From contig JAGOJY010000039.1 of NCBI GenBank assembly GCA_017994815.1, forward strand, positions 1-37,978: 37,978 nucleotides of DNA, given 5' to 3'. Of this stretch, positions 1-7,384 are shown piece by piece. How positions within the stretch are numbered: the first letter of the stretch is position 1; every line of letters starts with the position of its first letter. The notes beneath the pieces are model-generated. The model was given only the letters and a program-made list of their open reading frames with translations, did not search any database and was not told the DNA's origin. This DNA comes from Acidobacteriota bacterium. GTDB lineage: Bacteria > Acidobacteriota > Polarisedimenticolia > J045. Made by a program: the position numbers and the translations under genes.

Positions 1-70
1 TGGATGATGCCGGGACCTCCCCATCGACCCCTTGCCCCGCAGACCCGGACCGCTGATCATGACCCGCCGT

Positions 71-120
71 CCTCAGTGGCTGGTTTTGAAGTGTTCCTCG
101 GTGGCTGGTTTTGAGTGTCC
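71..120. repeat. Two tandem 25-bp repeats, IS-end-like
   Basis: Two adjacent 25-bp units (71-95 and 96-120) share the core GTGGCTGGTTTTGA. Short multiple terminal repeats of this kind are typical of IS21-family ends, and the DNA directly to the right is the broken end of a helicase gene, which fits an insertion boundary. No transposase reading frame is visible in the 70 bp to the left, so the element body would lie outside the window. Assignment to IS21 is inference. Confidence 0.4.
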
Positions 121-121
121 G

Positions 122-298
122 GTGAGACCGGCCGAGTCCCACGATCCGGCGGTGCGGCGCGCCTCGAACTTCACCGACCTAGTCAAGAACTCGTACCGCG
201 TGCTGCTGTCGCGCGGCCTGAAGGGATGCTACGTCTGCTTTCTCGACAAGGACACGGAGCGTTTCGTGCGCAGCCGCATGGAGCAGCCGAGCCGCTGA
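122..298 (+). pseudogene. DUF2075 (Schlafen-type helicase) C-terminal fragment
   Basis: About 58 codons remain. The stretch around NSYRVLLSRGLKGCYV followed by FLDKDTERFVRSRM matches the end of DUF2075 DNA/RNA helicase-like proteins, where the last helicase motif (the YRVLLTRG-type arginine-finger motif) precedes a short tail. Full-length members are several hundred residues, so everything upstream, including Walker A and B, is missing. The reading frame runs back into the tandem repeats at 71-120, which mark the probable insertion or deletion boundary. DUF2075 proteins often sit in defence and mobile islands. The remnant should have no helicase activity. Confidence 0.6.
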
Positions 299-652
299 CG
301 CACGCCGCAGCAGGGCTCTCCGAGCTGACAGGACGAACCGTCGATCTCACATCCGCCCGTCGGCGAGTGCCACGCCACGTGCGCAGCCGCCTTGAACACC
401 TGAACCGGTGATGGCGCGCTGGTCGGGCACGCTGGCACAGGGCTAATCAAGAAATTCACGTCCAGCTCCGTTAGCCCCCTGGCGGCTATCAACTCGTGGC
501 GCTACACAACGGCTCGTCCAGATCACAACCCTTTGAGCGTCTTCGCGGCGGCGTCTTCATCACGTTCCCGCTGTTCGCCACCTTGTCCGTCGGGCTGGCG
601 ATCAGAACCCGCGTGCGCAGTGGCGCGACGACGGCTGACGGCGCGTTTCTCG
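299..652. other. Gene-free stretch
   Basis: No convincing coding region on either strand. The only structure seen is an inverted repeat, GGGCTAA at 440-446 with TTAGCCC at 471-477 (24-nt loop). The stretch lies between the helicase stump and the end of the minus-strand island genes and is probably decayed DNA. Confidence 0.4.
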
Positions 653-818
653 TCAGGTGTACTCGTGCAGTTCCTCGCGCGTGCCGATCCTCAGCTGGAC
701 CAGCGGTGTGCGTCCGCTGCCTGGTGCTGGCCTCGGCCGAGGGTGACGACGGCGACTGGTCCCAGGCCGGCTGGACCTGTATTCCGGTCTCGCTGATCTC
801 GGAGATGGTCCCGATCAC
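653..818 (-). pseudogene. Small unknown protein, apparent 1-base frameshift
   Basis: A GTG at 818 lies one base after the TGA of the upstream gene, giving a frame that begins VIGTISEISETGIQVQPAWD. Around 705-715 this frame becomes implausible, while the next frame continues as RTPLVQLRIGTREELHEYT and stops at 653. The total length is 3n+1, so removing one base joins the two halves into a protein of about 54 residues. No family is assigned. The tight spacing places it last in the minus-strand operon that begins with the DUF2726 gene. It could be a real gene with a sequencing error or a mild pseudogene; a chance ORF is also possible. Confidence 0.35.
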
Positions 819-819
819 G

Positions 820-1329
820 TCAGGTTCGGGGGCAGTCGACTGACCGGAACCGGGGCTGCTCGAAGTCTCGGCGGCCACCAAACACACACATAGTCACCCA
901 GTCACCCGGATCAGGCAGGAGGGGCTTCGGCCCCTCCGATTTGTTTTGGTCGTCCAGCGCCGGCAACGGCCGGATCAGGCCGCTGGCGTGCTTGTCGGTC
1001 CAGCAGACACCCCGCGGCGCGTACCCACCGATGCTGTGCGCGGCCCACAGCAGCTCGCCCCGGTGCTTCCCGGACGGGATGCGGACCGACACCAGCTTCC
1101 AGCGCCGGGAGGTGATGTCGATGATGTCGATGCCGCGCCGCTGGTACAGCTTGATCGCCTTGCGGCACTTCCTGGGGGCGCGGCGGACCAGTTCCAGCTC
1201 CCCGATGAATTCCGACGACTCCGGCGGGGCGAACTCGACCAGCTGATGGAACGCTTCGCAGACCTCGCGGGGTGCGCGGGCCCGGTGCCCGTCGATGAGG
1301 TTCCGGATCCTGGTCCTGGGCCAGAGCAT
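820..1329 (-). CDS. Unknown protein (169 aa) coupled to the DUF2726 gene
   Basis: The ATG at 1329 lies three bases after the TAA of the upstream DUF2726 gene, so the two are almost certainly co-transcribed. The protein is basic in its N-terminal half (several RR and RK pairs, residues 50-80) and has a segment around residues 75-115 with WKLVSVRIPSG and GELLWAAHSIGGYAP that looks like a folded beta-rich domain. There is no signal peptide, membrane segment or recognisable catalytic motif. The position directly after a nuclease-like gene suggests an accessory or regulatory partner, but that is inference from order alone. Confidence 0.6.
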   Translation of the reverse strand: MLWPRTRIRNLIDGHRARAPREVCEAFHQLVEFAPPESSEFIGELELVRRAPRKCRKAIKLYQRRGIDIIDITSRRWKLVSVRIPSGKHRGELLWAAHSIGGYAPRGVCWTDKHASGLIRPLPALDDQNKSEGPKPLLPDPGDWVTMCVFGGRRDFEQPRFRSVDCPRT

Positions 1330-1332
1330 TGA

Positions 1333-2181
1333 TTAAACGGGGCCGCCGGCCATGCAGATGCGGTAGTTTCGACGGTAGTGCTCGACCCGCTCTTTGATCT
1401 CCGCGGCCGTCATCGGCTCCAGCTCTCCTCTTAGTGTCTTCTCCAGCGCCAAGCCCAAATTGACGATCCCGATCTCGTCGACCAGGTCGCAGATGTCAAC
1501 AGGGAACAGCTGCGCCTTGAGCCTTGTCGTCGCGAGCACGCCCTCATGGTCGTTGATCATGATCCAGAACACACCCCGGTAGTCCTCATCCTTGGTGCTG
1601 TACCCTACATGAGTATTGGCAATCATGTCGCGCAGACTGCCAGACTGGGCCAGCGTCCTGATCCGTGCAAGCGTGTCCTTCGATAGCCAGTACGGGAACC
1701 ACCGGCCGGTGGACGGGTCGCCGACGACAGACGTCGGGATATAAGGTTCGTCTGGCGGGATCTCGCCGCGCTCCTGCGCCTCCTCGAACGCGCGCTGCAG
1801 GAAGAAGCTGTCGATCAGCCAGCGCAGCAGCGCCATGTTGGCGTAGCGAGGGCCGAGGTACTCCGCCGTGATTCGCAGCAGAGGTAGCCCTGCACGCACG
1901 CACAGGCCGTCCTTGATCTTGTCCCGCCCGGCAGCCTCAGCGTCACTGTGGCCAGGACCGTCGAATTCGACCGCGAATAGCGGCAGGTGCTCTTTGTCCG
2001 CGATTACGAAATCAAAGTGACCACCAAAGGCCAGGCGTCGCTCGGCACCTTCGAGCCCCTCGATATCTAGCACGTCCCCAATGCGGACCTTGGCGAATGG
2101 CACGGCACCGTTGGCGGCGCATGCCTCTGTGAGGGACTTGAGCGTCGCGTCCTCGCTGAAATTCAGCAGCTTCCTCACCAT
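1333..2181 (-). CDS. DUF2726-type PD-(D/E)XK nuclease-like protein
   Basis: Residues about 25-105 follow the DUF2726 pattern: a KVRIGDVLDI strand, HFDFVIAD with Asp57, FAVEFDGPGHSD with Glu72 and Asp74, then GRDKIKDGLCVRAGLPLLRI. This arrangement (Asp, E-x-D, Lys about 15 residues later, ending in a GLPLLRI strand) is that of PD-(D/E)XK-fold proteins with predicted endonuclease function. The remaining 175 residues are an alpha/beta region without a recognised domain. The start is ATG 2181 with a weak CGAGG upstream; the preceding zinc-ribbon frame ends 16 bases away, so read-through from the recombinase region is likely. Nuclease activity is predicted from fold only. Confidence 0.65.
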   Translation of the reverse strand: MVRKLLNFSEDATLKSLTEACAANGAVPFAKVRIGDVLDIEGLEGAERRLAFGGHFDFVIADKEHLPLFAVEFDGPGHSDAEAAGRDKIKDGLCVRAGLPLLRITAEYLGPRYANMALLRWLIDSFFLQRAFEEAQERGEIPPDEPYIPTSVVGDPSTGRWFPYWLSKDTLARIRTLAQSGSLRDMIANTHVGYSTKDEDYRGVFWIMINDHEGVLATTRLKAQLFPVDICDLVDEIGIVNLGLALEKTLRGELEPMTAAEIKERVEHYRRNYRICMAGGPV

Positions 2182-2197
2182 CCCATCGGCCTCGTCG

Positions 2198-2565
2198 TCA
2201 GAACTCCTTCAGGCAACGCTGGCAGACGTACTTCTGCTCGACCATGCCGAAGCTGATCACGATAAAGACGATCCCGACGAGACCGGCGTCAGCAACAGGC
2301 CCACGAGCAGCACGATCACCCCTGCGGTCGTCATCCGCCGCCGCGGGGCCAGCTCCTCGCCCTGGCAGTACGGGCACTTCATCCCCGTCGGCGCTGAGAG
2401 CGTCTGCACGGCGGGGTTGACGACCTGCTCGCGGATCGGGCCGCGGGCCGCGACCGGAGCCGGCGGCAACAACGTCGGCTTGTCCTCCGGGCTCTTGCCG
2501 CAGGCCGGGCAGACGGGACCCGCCGGCACGGCTTTTCGGCAATGCGGGCAGACGGTCATGGCCAT
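2198..2565 (-). pseudogene. Double zinc ribbon with hydrophobic hairpin, one apparent frameshift
   Basis: The sequence continues in frame from the recombinase stump. It contains a CPHC...CPAC ribbon, a proline-rich linker, then MKCPYCQGEELAPRRR followed by a hydrophobic stretch (GVIVLLVGLLLTP). Near 2280-2290 this frame stops, while the adjacent frame carries on as VGIVFIVISFGMVEQKYVC with QRCLKEF and stops at 2198. Adding one base reunites a CxxC - hydrophobic - CxxC layout, the arrangement of LITAF-like or zinc-ribbon membrane-anchor proteins. Two in-frame ATGs (2565 and 2559) could start it as a separate gene, but no ribosome site precedes them. Function unknown. Confidence 0.5.
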
Positions 2566-3499
2566 GGCGCGGTGCGAGATCGAGTCCACTGTCTTCAGGT
2601 TGGCGATCAGCGGATCGTCGTTCCCGGCCTGCCGGTCCTTCAGCGCTTCGTGCAGCCGCTTGGTGAGGACCGGGACGGACCGGGAGCGCTTGCCCTTGGG
2701 TCCCACCTGCACGCTCTCGAACGGGACGGTCAGCTGGCCGCCGCCGTGCTTGGCCGACCAGGTCTCGCGCAGCTGGACGTGCTCGCCGCGCACCAGCAGC
2801 AGTTCGCCGCGCCTCAGTCCGGCGTCCGAGCACAGCAGGACGATCAGCAGGTCGTCCAGGTCCCCGGTTTCGCCCGCGGCTTTGAGCAGCTTCTTGAGGT
2901 CGGGCTCCGGCAACGCCTTGCGCCGGCGCTCGGCAGGGCAGGGTCGGCTTGATGACCTTGCACGGCACCTGCGCCAGGTAGCGCGAGCGAACGGCCTGCT
3001 CGTGCAGGAAGTCCAGGGCGATCAGCCGCAGCCGGATCGTCGCCGTCGCCAGCCCGTGCACGCGCATCTGCTGCACCCACTCCGTGACGTCGGGCTCGCG
3101 CGTGTTGCGCACCGGCCTGGGTCCCCAGTGCTTCAGCACCTGCCGCACGTCCTTCTTGTAGCCCCGGATCGTCTCGGCCTTGCGCTCCTTGTCCTGGCCG
3201 CCGGCCCACCAGTCGTACAGCGGCTGCTCCAGCTCGGCGTAGGTGACCGACTCCCTCGATCCCCGGCGCCTGCCCTCGACGGCGCCGGACTCGACCTGGA
3301 CCTTCTCCAGCCGCGCCTGCTTGAGGTGCTCCTTGGCGAGCGCCTCGGTGGGGAACACCTTGTCCACGGGCCGGCCCTGGATGTAGATGCGGGCCAGCCA
3401 GGTAGTTTCCTCCTTGCCGGTGAGGACCGCGCCGCACTTCTTGCAGCTCTTGCCCTTGATCGCGCCGAACATGCGGTGGTTGCACTGCGCGCACTGCAC
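2566..3499 (-). pseudogene. Tyrosine recombinase (integrase), truncated and frameshifted
   Basis: From a GTG at 3499: an N-terminal CxxC...CxxC ribbon, an arm-type DNA-binding region, a core-binding helical domain (about residues 90-170), then the start of the catalytic domain. A one-base insertion near 2940 splits the frame; removing it yields KPTLPAERRRKALPEPDLKK and then DAGLRRGELLLVRGEHV, which carries the first catalytic Arg. The protein is clearly related to the complete recombinase at 10667-11575 (DAGLRRAEPCLIRGENV; VPILTRELHEAL here VPVLTKRLHEAL), but the similarity ends at a DS.. motif just before the HxxR box. The HxxR, W/H and Tyr nucleophile segments are absent and replaced by a zinc ribbon. 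It cannot be an active recombinase. Confidence 0.65.
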
Positions 3500-3629
3500 G
3501 CGCTTGTACGTCTTGCCGAAGCCCTTTGGCTCGGTGGTTCCCCTTCCGGCGACACCGAGAAGCTGCTGCAGCGATCGGCAGAGTCCTCGAAGCTGCGGTC
3601 TCGTCTGGACACCCGCCTGGACCTTGGAG

Positions 3630-3899
3630 TCACCGCGCGCTCCTCGCCTGCAGGTCGGCGAGCGCCTCAGCCCTCAAGTTCTCGAACTCCTGCCCGAGTT
3701 GTTGGATGAACGCCACCTCGTCGAGGTCGTCCCACTGACCGTCCAGCGCCAGGGAGGCTCGTCCTTCCACGCCGCGGCTGCGCGCCGTGACGATCGCTTC
3801 GACTGCGTTCTCCGCGAACGCCTCTTCGCTCGGCCAACCCGAGCGTGGCCGCGCCCGAATGAGCCGGAGGTCGAACTGGGCCTCGTCGACCCGGATCAC
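3630..3899 (-). CDS. Unknown 89-aa protein coupled to the MBL nuclease
   Basis: The GTG at 3899 overlaps the TGA of the metallo-beta-lactamase gene (GTGA), a sign of translational coupling. The 89-aa product is acidic and predicted mostly helical, with the C-terminal half (DDLDEVAFIQQLGQEF onward) resembling an amphipathic helix suited to protein binding. No signal peptide, Cys or known motif. It is the third gene of a three-gene unit with the 39-aa membrane peptide and the MBL protein, so it may be a structural or inhibitory partner. That role is inference. Confidence 0.6.
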   Translation of the reverse strand: MIRVDEAQFDLRLIRARPRSGWPSEEAFAENAVEAIVTARSRGVEGRASLALDGQWDDLDEVAFIQQLGQEFENLRAEALADLQARSAR

Positions 3900-5143
3900 A
3901 GTTCCATCCAGGCGCCGGCGGCGGCGACAGTGACGTCGGGGAAGAACTCGCGGAAGCGCTCTGGGGCGACTCCGTGCATCGGGACGAGCGTCTTCGGCCG
4001 GATCGTCTCCGCGAGGCGACGCAGGTCTGCGGGCGCGGCGTGCCCCGAGGTGTGCTGGACGACGTGCGGCATCCCGTGCCGCTTGAGGAAATCGAGGACC
4101 GCCGGGCTGCGGCCATCTTCGAGATAGCCTCGCCATTGGGACCAGATCAGGAGTGCGTCCTCGAGGCAGTCGTGGCGCTCGAGATCCGCGATCGTCCCGG
4201 CACGGAATGCGAGCACCAGCTCTCGGCGCCGATCCGCCAGCTTCTCCGGAAACACCCGCCAGGGGCGCACTCTCTCGACGCGCGGGACCATGCCCGCGTC
4301 GATCATCCTCGCACGCTGGCGCGACGGGACGAGTACCTCGTACCGCTCGAAGCCACCGTGCGGAATCGTCCTGCGCCCGGTCGCGAGTGCGATCTCTTCC
4401 CCATAGAGGTCCCCCACGAAGGTGCGTCCCGCCCGGAGTGTCGCGCGGTAGACGGTGACCCACCGGTCGACGTTCTGGGGTGAGAAAGCCACGAGCACGA
4501 GCCCGCGTGCCGCGCGGATCTCGTCTGTGAGGTCACGCTCCAGTTCGCGCTCAGACTTGGCGCGGCCGTCGAGCGGCACGTTCTGGCCGAGGCTCGTCCC
4601 CTCAAGCAGCAGGACGTCGGGTCGGCGCGGGATCCGCCGCAGGAAGTCTCGGAATGCCCGCGTCCGCCCGTGCGAGCGAAAGTCGCCCGAGTAGACCAGG
4701 GTCCTGCCTCCCGCCTCGATGACCAGGCTGAACGCCCCGAACGCGCTATGGTCGGCGCGGTACGGCGTGATGCCGAACGGCCCGAGCACGAGCGGCACGC
4801 CGTCCTCCAGGAAGGCCGCCGGATCGATCCTCACGGGCTCGCGCAGAAACGGCGCCGCCGCATTTGCGATCGCCGCCGCCTCCCGCCCTGCGTACACCGA
4901 CACATGCGAGGCGATCAGCGGCAGCAGGCCGTGATGATCCAGATGCCCGTGGGACAAGATGACGCCGAGCAGCGACGGATCGGGTTCGCCGCGCAGCCCG
5001 ACGACATCCGGCACCGCCGCCACAGGATCGACCTCCGGGTCGAGCGGCCGCCCGATGTCGAGCAGGATCCGCCGTCCCTCCGCCTCAACCTCGACGCAGT
5101 TGCCGCCGATCTCGTGAGACCCGCGATGGATGCGGAATCTCAC
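3896..5143 (-). CDS. Beta-CASP metallo-beta-lactamase, RNase J-like (415 aa)
   Basis: The N-terminus FRIHRGSHEIGGNCVEVE and the motif HGHLDH (residues 65-70) are classic metallo-beta-lactamase features. Further on come RADHSAFGAF (metal His), YSGDFRSHG (metal Asp), LLLEGTSLG (beta-CASP motif A acid), HTSGHAAP (motif B His) and VPMHG (last His). This is the ligand set of RNase J/CPSF-type zinc nucleases, though the substrate (RNA, DNA or other) cannot be told. The start chosen is GTG 5143, because it overlaps the TGA of the 39-aa gene and opens directly on the conserved strand; the open frame further upstream is non-coding in this frame. It overlaps the 89-aa gene at its end. The unit is headed by the inverted repeat at 5314-5330. 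Confidence 0.8.
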   Translation of the reverse strand: MRFRIHRGSHEIGGNCVEVEAEGRRILLDIGRPLDPEVDPVAAVPDVVGLRGEPDPSLLGVILSHGHLDHHGLLPLIASHVSVYAGREAAAIANAAAPFLREPVRIDPAAFLEDGVPLVLGPFGITPYRADHSAFGAFSLVIEAGGRTLVYSGDFRSHGRTRAFRDFLRRIPRRPDVLLLEGTSLGQNVPLDGRAKSERELERDLTDEIRAARGLVLVAFSPQNVDRWVTVYRATLRAGRTFVGDLYGEEIALATGRRTIPHGGFERYEVLVPSRQRARMIDAGMVPRVERVRPWRVFPEKLADRRRELVLAFRAGTIADLERHDCLEDALLIWSQWRGYLEDGRSPAVLDFLKRHGMPHVVQHTSGHAAPADLRRLAETIRPKTLVPMHGVAPERFREFFPDVTVAAAGAWMEL

Positions 5144-5259
5144 CAGGTCCGCCCTCTCGGCGCCGGTGGTTCGCTCGGCCGAAACAAACCGAGCAGGACC
5201 AGCGCTAGGACGATCAGGATCCAGAACGGGCTCAGGACGGAGTGGCAGTGGTCGATCAT
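5140..5259 (-). CDS. 39-aa single-pass membrane peptide
   Basis: ATG 5259 follows a strong Shine-Dalgarno, GAGGAGG at 5266-5272, with a 6-base spacer. The peptide has a short N-terminus (MIDHCHSVLSP), one hydrophobic helix (FWILIVLALVLLGLF) and a proline/arginine-rich tail. Its TGA overlaps the GTG of the metallo-beta-lactamase gene, so it is the leader cistron of that operon. The strong ribosome site, good hydrophobic segment and exact overlap argue that it is real. It could anchor the MBL protein at the membrane, act as a small toxin, or serve mainly to couple translation; the sequence does not decide among these. Confidence 0.65.
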   Translation of the reverse strand: MIDHCHSVLSPFWILIVLALVLLGLFRPSEPPAPRGRTW

Positions 5260-5265
5260 GGGAAT

Positions 5266-5272
5266 CCTCCTC
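5266..5272 (-). promoter_or_regulatory. Shine-Dalgarno GAGGAGG that decides the operon start
   Basis: Perfect GAGGAGG six bases before ATG 5259, the strongest ribosome site seen in the island. It supports translation starting at the 39-aa peptide and reaching the MBL gene by coupling. Confidence 0.7.
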
Positions 5273-5313
5273 GGTTGGATGGACCGACGACGAAGAGAGT
5301 CTCATGTGCAGGG

Positions 5314-5330
5314 CGGCATGAAGTGTGCCG
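5314..5330. promoter_or_regulatory. Predicted WYL-regulator operator, site 1 (MBL operon)
   Basis: CGGCATGAAGTGTGCCG, a 17-bp imperfect inverted repeat 54 bp upstream of the 39-aa start codon. It differs from the sites at 7271-7287 and 9203-9219 at one to three positions. Binding by the WYL protein is inferred from the shared site and gene context. Confidence 0.65.
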
Positions 5331-5446
5331 TAACCACCCCAATCAGCATTCCTGGTGCTATCGTGCGCGACGCGCGATTCTCGGATACTAGAGTGCCTCG
5401 CTGCGACCGCCCCCCTACGTATCTTGGGCGCTGCATTCGGAATCAC

Positions 5447-6226
5447 TCAGAAGCCTGCCTGGCCGAACGCATCGGCGATCCAATCCCGCAGCGACTGCAG
5501 ATCCTGCTTCTTCGTCACAACGTTTTTCACTTCCCCGGCGACCTCCCCAAAGCACCCAACGAACCTCGCCGCCTCCATCCGTCCGTCAAGAACGATCAGC
5601 CTGTCGCACATCGACAACATCGCCAGCTCCGGGTAGCGCTTTCTTGCGCGCTCGATCGACTCCTGCATCCCAGGTATCAGCCGCACCAGGTCCTGCGCTC
5701 GACGATCTGCCTCAAAGTAGGCAGCGGGAGCCATCATGGCTAGGCGCACGTGGAGATTCGCGAGCTCTTGATACGGCGGTACAGACTGCTTGCGCAAGTA
5801 CGCCAGTGCGTAGCCGTACCAGAGGACCTGCTCAATCAGCTCTTGGGCAGTATCGTGGGCATTCCAAGCCTTGAGTTCCACCACATCGATCTCAACACGA
5901 CCGGCGTCATCGATACGTCTGCCGAGATCCGCGGCGACTCTGTTGCCGGTCTGGATCACGCCAGCGGTAACCGCAAGCTGATTCCACCAGCAGACGTTCG
6001 CTTGAACCTCGCGCTCGCTCATCACCGCAACGATCAGACGCTCCAAGACTTCCTCAAGGCGCTGACCACGATGTAACGCTGCCACTCGCGCAGTGGTCAG
6101 AACCAACTCCTGGCGGAACTGCCCCCTTCCCTCTCCCCTGAAGTGCCCGCTGGTTAGCGCCTGCTGTGAACTGCGGCGAATGTCGTCAATGACATTCTGC
6201 AGAATCTGATCAGTCGTTAAGGTCAT
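5447..6226 (-). CDS. Putative PD-(D/E)XK nuclease-like protein (259 aa)
   Basis: ATG 6226 is preceded by GGGGAGG, 21 bases after the WYL gene, so the two form one transcription unit. The central region reads RRIDDAGRVEIDVVELKAWN, then a helix with QELIEQVLWYGYALAYLRKQ. An acidic pair (Asp106/107) about ten residues before E117-L-K119, followed by a Gln-containing helix, fits the PD-(D/E)XK core, in which E-x-K binds metal and helps hydrolysis. The N-terminal 70 residues are helical and basic. Other folds are possible, since the motif is short. Its place in a WYL-controlled island supports a nuclease effector role, which is inference. Confidence 0.55.
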   Translation of the reverse strand: MTLTTDQILQNVIDDIRRSSQQALTSGHFRGEGRGQFRQELVLTTARVAALHRGQRLEEVLERLIVAVMSEREVQANVCWWNQLAVTAGVIQTGNRVAADLGRRIDDAGRVEIDVVELKAWNAHDTAQELIEQVLWYGYALAYLRKQSVPPYQELANLHVRLAMMAPAAYFEADRRAQDLVRLIPGMQESIERARKRYPELAMLSMCDRLIVLDGRMEAARFVGCFGEVAGEVKNVVTKKQDLQSLRDWIADAFGQAGF

Positions 6227-6247
6227 GTCCTCCCCTTTCGTCGAGTC

Positions 6248-7246
6248 TCAGCGAGCCCCGTCCCCAGATTCCGTAGCCGGTAGAACACCGGTCACACTGT
6301 CGCCAATCCCCCGCACCCACGTCCTCACCTCTTCGATCGCCGCAACCCGCATCGTCATCCGCAGCGTCCCGTCCTCCTGCGGGAAGAACCGCTGCGAAGG
6401 GTGCCAGATGCGCTCCTTGAGGAACCGGTGCAGCTTCGGATCCGCCTTGAAGATCAGCTCGACGGAGATCGGCTTCGCGCCCTTGGCGGCCCTGTAGATC
6501 CCGAAGCAGCCGTCGAAGTACGAGGCCGGGTCGAAGTCCGGCGGGTACGGGAACGACGCCTCAAGAACACTGACGCTGCCCATCCGGGCGACGGCGAAGG
6601 TCAGCGGATCCGGCCGGTCGGCCCGGCCGACGGGGCGCGCGATCACGTACAGGGCGTCGCGGTACATCACCAGCGTGTACGGTTCCAGGGTCCACGTGGC
6701 GGGGGCCGGGTCGTCGAGTCCCTGGTACTTCACCTCGACCCGGCGGCGATCGAGCATCGCCCCGAAGAGCGTTCGTATCAGATCACTCTTGCCGCGGTAG
6801 ATTGTCGGCGCCCACGGCACGTAGTGGAGCATCCTCGAGATGCGGTCGACACGCGCGGCCAATCCGGGGCGGCGGCGAACGGCGTGCTCGACGTCGGCCG
6901 CGGCACTCTTCATCTCCCTCACGAAAGGCAGGTCGCCAGCGAGACCGAACACCTGGCGCGCCATGTGGAGTGCGCCGAGCCGCTTGAGTGCCTGCCGATC
7001 CGCGAGCGACCTCGACTCGACAAGCCGCAGGTAGGTCGCGTCGCCTTCCCTGACCTCCGTCACGACCAGGCCGGGCTGCCCCGTCAGCTCGGCGGTCTCG
7101 CTCGTCAGGATCTGGCGCAGCTTGCGATACGTGCGATCGGCGATGCCCAGTTCTGCTTTCAGATCGTCGACCCGCCAGCCCTGCGGGCGGGTGAGGAGTT
7201 CGGCGACAACGCGCGTGAGGTTGTGGGCCGCCCGGCTTGGTCTCAT
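6248..7246 (-). CDS. WYL-domain transcriptional regulator (332 aa)
   Basis: The N-terminal 60 residues form a winged helix (TRPQGWRVDDLKAELGIADR then TYRKLRQIL). A linker follows, then a WYL domain at about 165-235 (RRRVEVKYQGL, EPYTLVMYRDALYVIARP) and a C-terminal WCX region (VELIFKADPKLHRF, WHPSQRFFPQEDGTLRMTM, EVRTWVRGIG). Proteins of this layout (BrxR/CapW-like, DeoR-type) are dimeric repressors or activators of phage-defence operons that bind inverted repeats. ATG 7246 has no clear ribosome site. A perfect 19-bp inverted repeat lies 24 bases upstream and a half-site almost touches the start, pointing to autoregulation. It is co-transcribed with the PD-(D/E)XK-like gene. Confidence 0.85.
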   Translation of the reverse strand: MRPSRAAHNLTRVVAELLTRPQGWRVDDLKAELGIADRTYRKLRQILTSETAELTGQPGLVVTEVREGDATYLRLVESRSLADRQALKRLGALHMARQVFGLAGDLPFVREMKSAAADVEHAVRRRPGLAARVDRISRMLHYVPWAPTIYRGKSDLIRTLFGAMLDRRRVEVKYQGLDDPAPATWTLEPYTLVMYRDALYVIARPVGRADRPDPLTFAVARMGSVSVLEASFPYPPDFDPASYFDGCFGIYRAAKGAKPISVELIFKADPKLHRFLKERIWHPSQRFFPQEDGTLRMTMRVAAIEEVRTWVRGIGDSVTGVLPATESGDGAR

Positions 7247-7250
7247 TCAT

Positions 7251-7288
7251 GGGCACACTACATTGGACTGCGGCACGAAGTGTGCCGC
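7251..7288. promoter_or_regulatory. Predicted WYL operator, site 2, with half-site (autoregulation)
   Basis: GCGGCACGAAGTGTGCCGC at 7270-7288 is a perfect 7-bp-arm inverted repeat with a 5-nt spacer. An extra half-site GGGCACACT at 7251-7259 lies 20 bp away, about two helical turns, next to the WYL start codon. The AAA promoter shows the same operator plus half-site layout. Confidence 0.7.
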
Positions 7289-7384
7289 CTTACGGTGTAA
7301 AGGCGGATGTTTGGGCCAAGTCTGCAGGGGCCGTGAATCGCGAAGATCAGCGGACGAATCCGACAGTCCGGTCCCTCGCTCTAT

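Noticed and set aside
5..30. Partial match to the tRNA-Leu 3' end (TGCCGGGACC then ATCGA.CCC) that could be a left attachment site
   Set aside because: Only ten consecutive bases match, then the pairing breaks; in GC-rich DNA this can arise by chance, so it is not called an att site.
440..477. GGGCTAA...TTAGCCC inverted repeat resembling an integron attC
   Set aside because: It lacks the RYYYAAC and GTTRRRY core sites in the right order and no integron integrase is present.
5144..5446. N-terminal extension of the MBL protein to 5446
   Set aside because: The conserved strand starts at GTG 5143, and the extension is out of frame with the well-supported 39-aa gene.
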